Position numbers and translations under genes: made by a program. Shown here in pieces: positions 50,153 to 51,452 of a stretch of DNA of 51,452 nucleotides (its first letter is position 1; each line of letters starts with the position of its first letter). This DNA comes from an uncultured Prevotella sp. GTDB taxonomy: Bacteria; Bacteroidota; Bacteroidia; Bacteroidales; Bacteroidaceae. Below the pieces are notes generated by a model that worked only from the letters and a program-made list of their open reading frames with translations, was not told the origin of the DNA and searched no databases. The stretch spans positions 1 to 51,452 of the forward strand of contig ONGP01000014.1 in the NCBI GenBank assembly GCA_900317405.1, given 5' to 3'.

Positions 50153-50740
50153 ATGAATGATTATATAGTACGTGCAGCCAGAGCCGATGAGGCCGAAGTA
50201 ATAGCAACACTGATAATGGAAGCAATGAACCATGAGTGTTGCCAGTGGTTTGCTGGACCCGACCATACACTATCCGACTTTCATAGGTTGATGACAGAAC
50301 TGGTGAGGCGTACAGACAGCCAATACTCATACCTCAACACGTCGGTAGCAGTCATATCATCGCAGGTGGTTGGTATATGCATTACCTACGATGGTGGCAA
50401 GCTACACCAACTGCGTCGTGCTTTCGTAGAAGCATCACTACATGAGTTCGGAATGGACTATAGCTCTATGGACGACGAGACGCAGGCTGGCGAACTCTAC
50501 ATCGATAGCCTATGTGTAGCCGAGCCTTACCGCCGCAAGGGCATAGCCACAGCCTTGATTCACGATTCCATCGAGAAAGCCCGCGCCCAGGGCCTGCCTG
50601 CTGTAGGACTCTTGGTAGACAACGACAACCCCCGTGCCGAGCATTTTTACCGTCGATTAGGCTTTACGCATATAGACAATAACACATGGGGCAGCCACCC
50701 CATGAAGCATATGGTGTACAAATCAGGACCACGCCCGTAG
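50153..50740 (+). CDS. GNAT family N-acetyltransferase
   Basis: This is a 195-residue cytoplasmic GNAT enzyme that would transfer acetyl from acetyl-CoA to an amine. The N terminus DYIVRAARADEAEVIATLI is the usual first strand and helix; YIDSLCVAEPYRRKGIATAL (about 115-134) contains the acetyl-CoA-binding RRKGIA loop, and LLVDNDNPRAEHFYRRLGF (about 155-173) is the typical final motif. The substrate is unknown. It has its own promoter and stands alone, followed by a long repetitive gene-free stretch. Confidence 0.9.
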   Translation: MNDYIVRAARADEAEVIATLIMEAMNHECCQWFAGPDHTLSDFHRLMTELVRRTDSQYSYLNTSVAVISSQVVGICITYDGGKLHQLRRAFVEASLHEFGMDYSSMDDETQAGELYIDSLCVAEPYRRKGIATALIHDSIEKARAQGLPAVGLLVDNDNPRAEHFYRRLGFTHIDNNTWGSHPMKHMVYKSGPRP

Positions 50741-50810
50741 GGCAACTGATTCAATCGAATAAATCTTTACACATCTGCGCATTGGGGATGATGTGGGTTT
50801 ACTACCCCGT

Positions 50811-50854
50811 TTTTGCGCCCTCGTGAGGGATATTTTGCGCCCTCACGAGGGAAA
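50811..50854. repeat. Two 22-bp units with CCCTC/GAGGG palindrome
   Basis: TTTTGCGCCCTC begins at 50811 and again at 50833, exactly 22 bases apart. Each unit has a 12-base core (CCCTCGTGAGGG at 50818-50829 and its exact reverse complement CCCTCACGAGGG at 50840-50851). Weaker palindromes continue the spacing: TGCGCA centred at about 50778, GGGT/ACCC at about 50801 and CTATTAATAG at about 50867. Confidence 0.7.
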
Positions 50855-50977
50855 TATTTTTTCTATTAATAGTAGCAAATCGCGGGCGCGCGCGAACATT
50901 ATAATACAACAAGGAAAATCCTTTACTCATGATGATTATAGCCTTTGTAGATAGTACGGAAGTATCTCATAGATAAT

Positions 50978-51043
50978 CGTAATATATTTGGTAGATTGCC
51001 GTAATATATCTATCAACGATCCGTAACATCGTGCCCAATGAAG
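50978..51043. repeat. Three 22-bp units starting CGTAAYAT
   Basis: CGTAATATAT starts at 50978 and 51000 and CGTAACAT at 51022, exactly 22 bases apart; the remainder of each unit differs. This is the same period as the array at 209-406, with a different core. Confidence 0.7.
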
Positions 51044-51124
51044 TGGCACTTCTGTTGCTTTGAAGGGTAGAAACGTGGAAACATAGAAACGTGGAATCAG
51101 GTTGGTTTTCCCAAAACCACAAGC

Positions 51125-51151
51125 AAGGGGGGCACAATTTGTGCCCCCCTT
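51125..51151. terminator. Perfect 13-bp hairpin
   Basis: AAGGGGGGCACAA (51125-51137) pairs perfectly with TTGTGCCCCCCTT (51139-51151) around a single central T. It is symmetric and could act as a terminator in either direction, a very stable RNA hairpin, or a protein site. Only two Ts follow, so termination is not certain. Confidence 0.6.
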
Positions 51152-51189
51152 ATTCTGTGTTTAATACTTCTAATCTTGAAATCGTTACT

Positions 51190-51411
51190 ATGATTACTCT
51201 ACGACAAGAGTTGTGTTTGAAGCTACTGTTGCTTGAACCTGTTAAAGAGAATGGAATCTGGATTCCTATGTCAGATGTATTTGACTTAGGCGTGTCTGGT
51301 CCTAGCGGAAACGAGAATGACACCTATGTTTCCAACGATATTATATATAAGGTAAATGCTCTGACAGAGATTATGGTCTCCGGCCGCATAGCCGCCCAGC
51401 AATGCAAATAA
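51190..51411 (+). CDS. Small protein of unknown function, 73 residues
   Basis: The ATG at 51190 opens a 73-residue frame (starting MITLRQELCLKLLLLEPVKE) without a signal peptide. An upstream in-frame ATG at 51091 would place the perfect hairpin inside the coding region, so the later start is preferred. It contains WIPMSDVFDLG and later GRIAAQQCK; no family is recognised. There is no clear -7 element ahead of it. Reasonable amino acid composition supports a gene, but the evidence is weak. Confidence 0.4.
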   Translation: MITLRQELCLKLLLLEPVKENGIWIPMSDVFDLGVSGPSGNENDTYVSNDIIYKVNALTEIMVSGRIAAQQCK

Positions 51412-51452
51412 GATAAATAGGTATTTTTGTTGATTTGTTTACATTTTTGTCA

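Larger units (their letters stand above)
50741..51189. other. Gene-free repetitive stretch
   Basis: No convincing gene is seen between the GNAT stop and the small frame at 51190. The stretch holds 22-bp-spaced repeats (50811-50854 and 50978-51043), a short alternating CG-rich island (CGCGGGCGCGCGCG at 50881-50894), two copies of TAGAAACGTGGAA (51068-51080 and 51084-51096) and a perfect hairpin at 51125-51151. Confidence 0.7.

Overview
The window reads as chromosomal DNA of a Bacteroidales bacterium, most likely a Prevotella/Segatella relative. The sequence shows promoters of the Bacteroidetes type (TTTG, about 19-21 bases, TAnnTTTG, usually followed by CACC), a SusC/SusD outer-membrane pair next to a one-protein hybrid two-component regulator, many secreted proteins and lipoproteins, and several housekeeping neighbourhoods usual in this group (dapB-lepB-wbqC, prmC-recX-comF-pyrE-SRPBCC-argH). 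The genus is inferred from protein style and gene order, not from a marker search.

Layout. Bases 1-414 hold no gene but are densely repetitive: a long inverted repeat, a roughly 12-bp repeat, and a strictly 22-bp-phased array ending 8 bases from a stop codon. 415-1738 (minus): a secreted protein and a CAT-fold acetyltransferase. 1884-7016 (plus): a membrane TPR-AraC regulator, a 57-residue charged protein, and secreted proteins of unknown function, one with a truncated second copy beside it. 7041-11063 (minus): panB-panC-panD-coaBC-coaX, leading from ketoisovalerate and aspartate towards CoA; panB is broken by an internal deletion with a frameshift. 11213-13981 (plus): dapB, lepB, wbqC. 14003-23078: hybrid two-component regulator, SusC and SusD, a nutrient-uptake locus with no enzyme in view. 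23247-27253: a THI5/NMT1-like binding protein overlapping a histidine kinase with two sensory modules in series, but no permease and no response regulator.

27353-34754: secreted propeller-like protein, murQ, two EamA transporters, bcp with a DUF3237 protein, argS and an RNase H. 34894-38638: a large ABCG-like transporter and a lipoprotein. 38710-44763: ribD (minus), then prmC, recX, comF, pyrE, an SRPBCC protein, argH and a four-cysteine lipoprotein. 44826-49152: tRNA-Leu(UAA), an OmpA-like/TPR lipoprotein, a thioredoxin-fold lipoprotein without its CxxC, and a ComM-type AAA ATPase. 49176-50740: an outer-membrane-like protein (minus) and a GNAT acetyltransferase (plus). 50741-51189 is repetitive again, with 22-bp spacing as at the left end and a perfect 27-base hairpin, followed by a small unrecognised reading frame.

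The most unusual signals are the 22-bp-phased, partly palindromic repeat arrays in both gene-free ends, the binding-protein plus dual-sensor kinase pair whose kinase carries an internal lipoprotein-like signal, and the deletion in panB inside an otherwise complete pantothenate/CoA operon.
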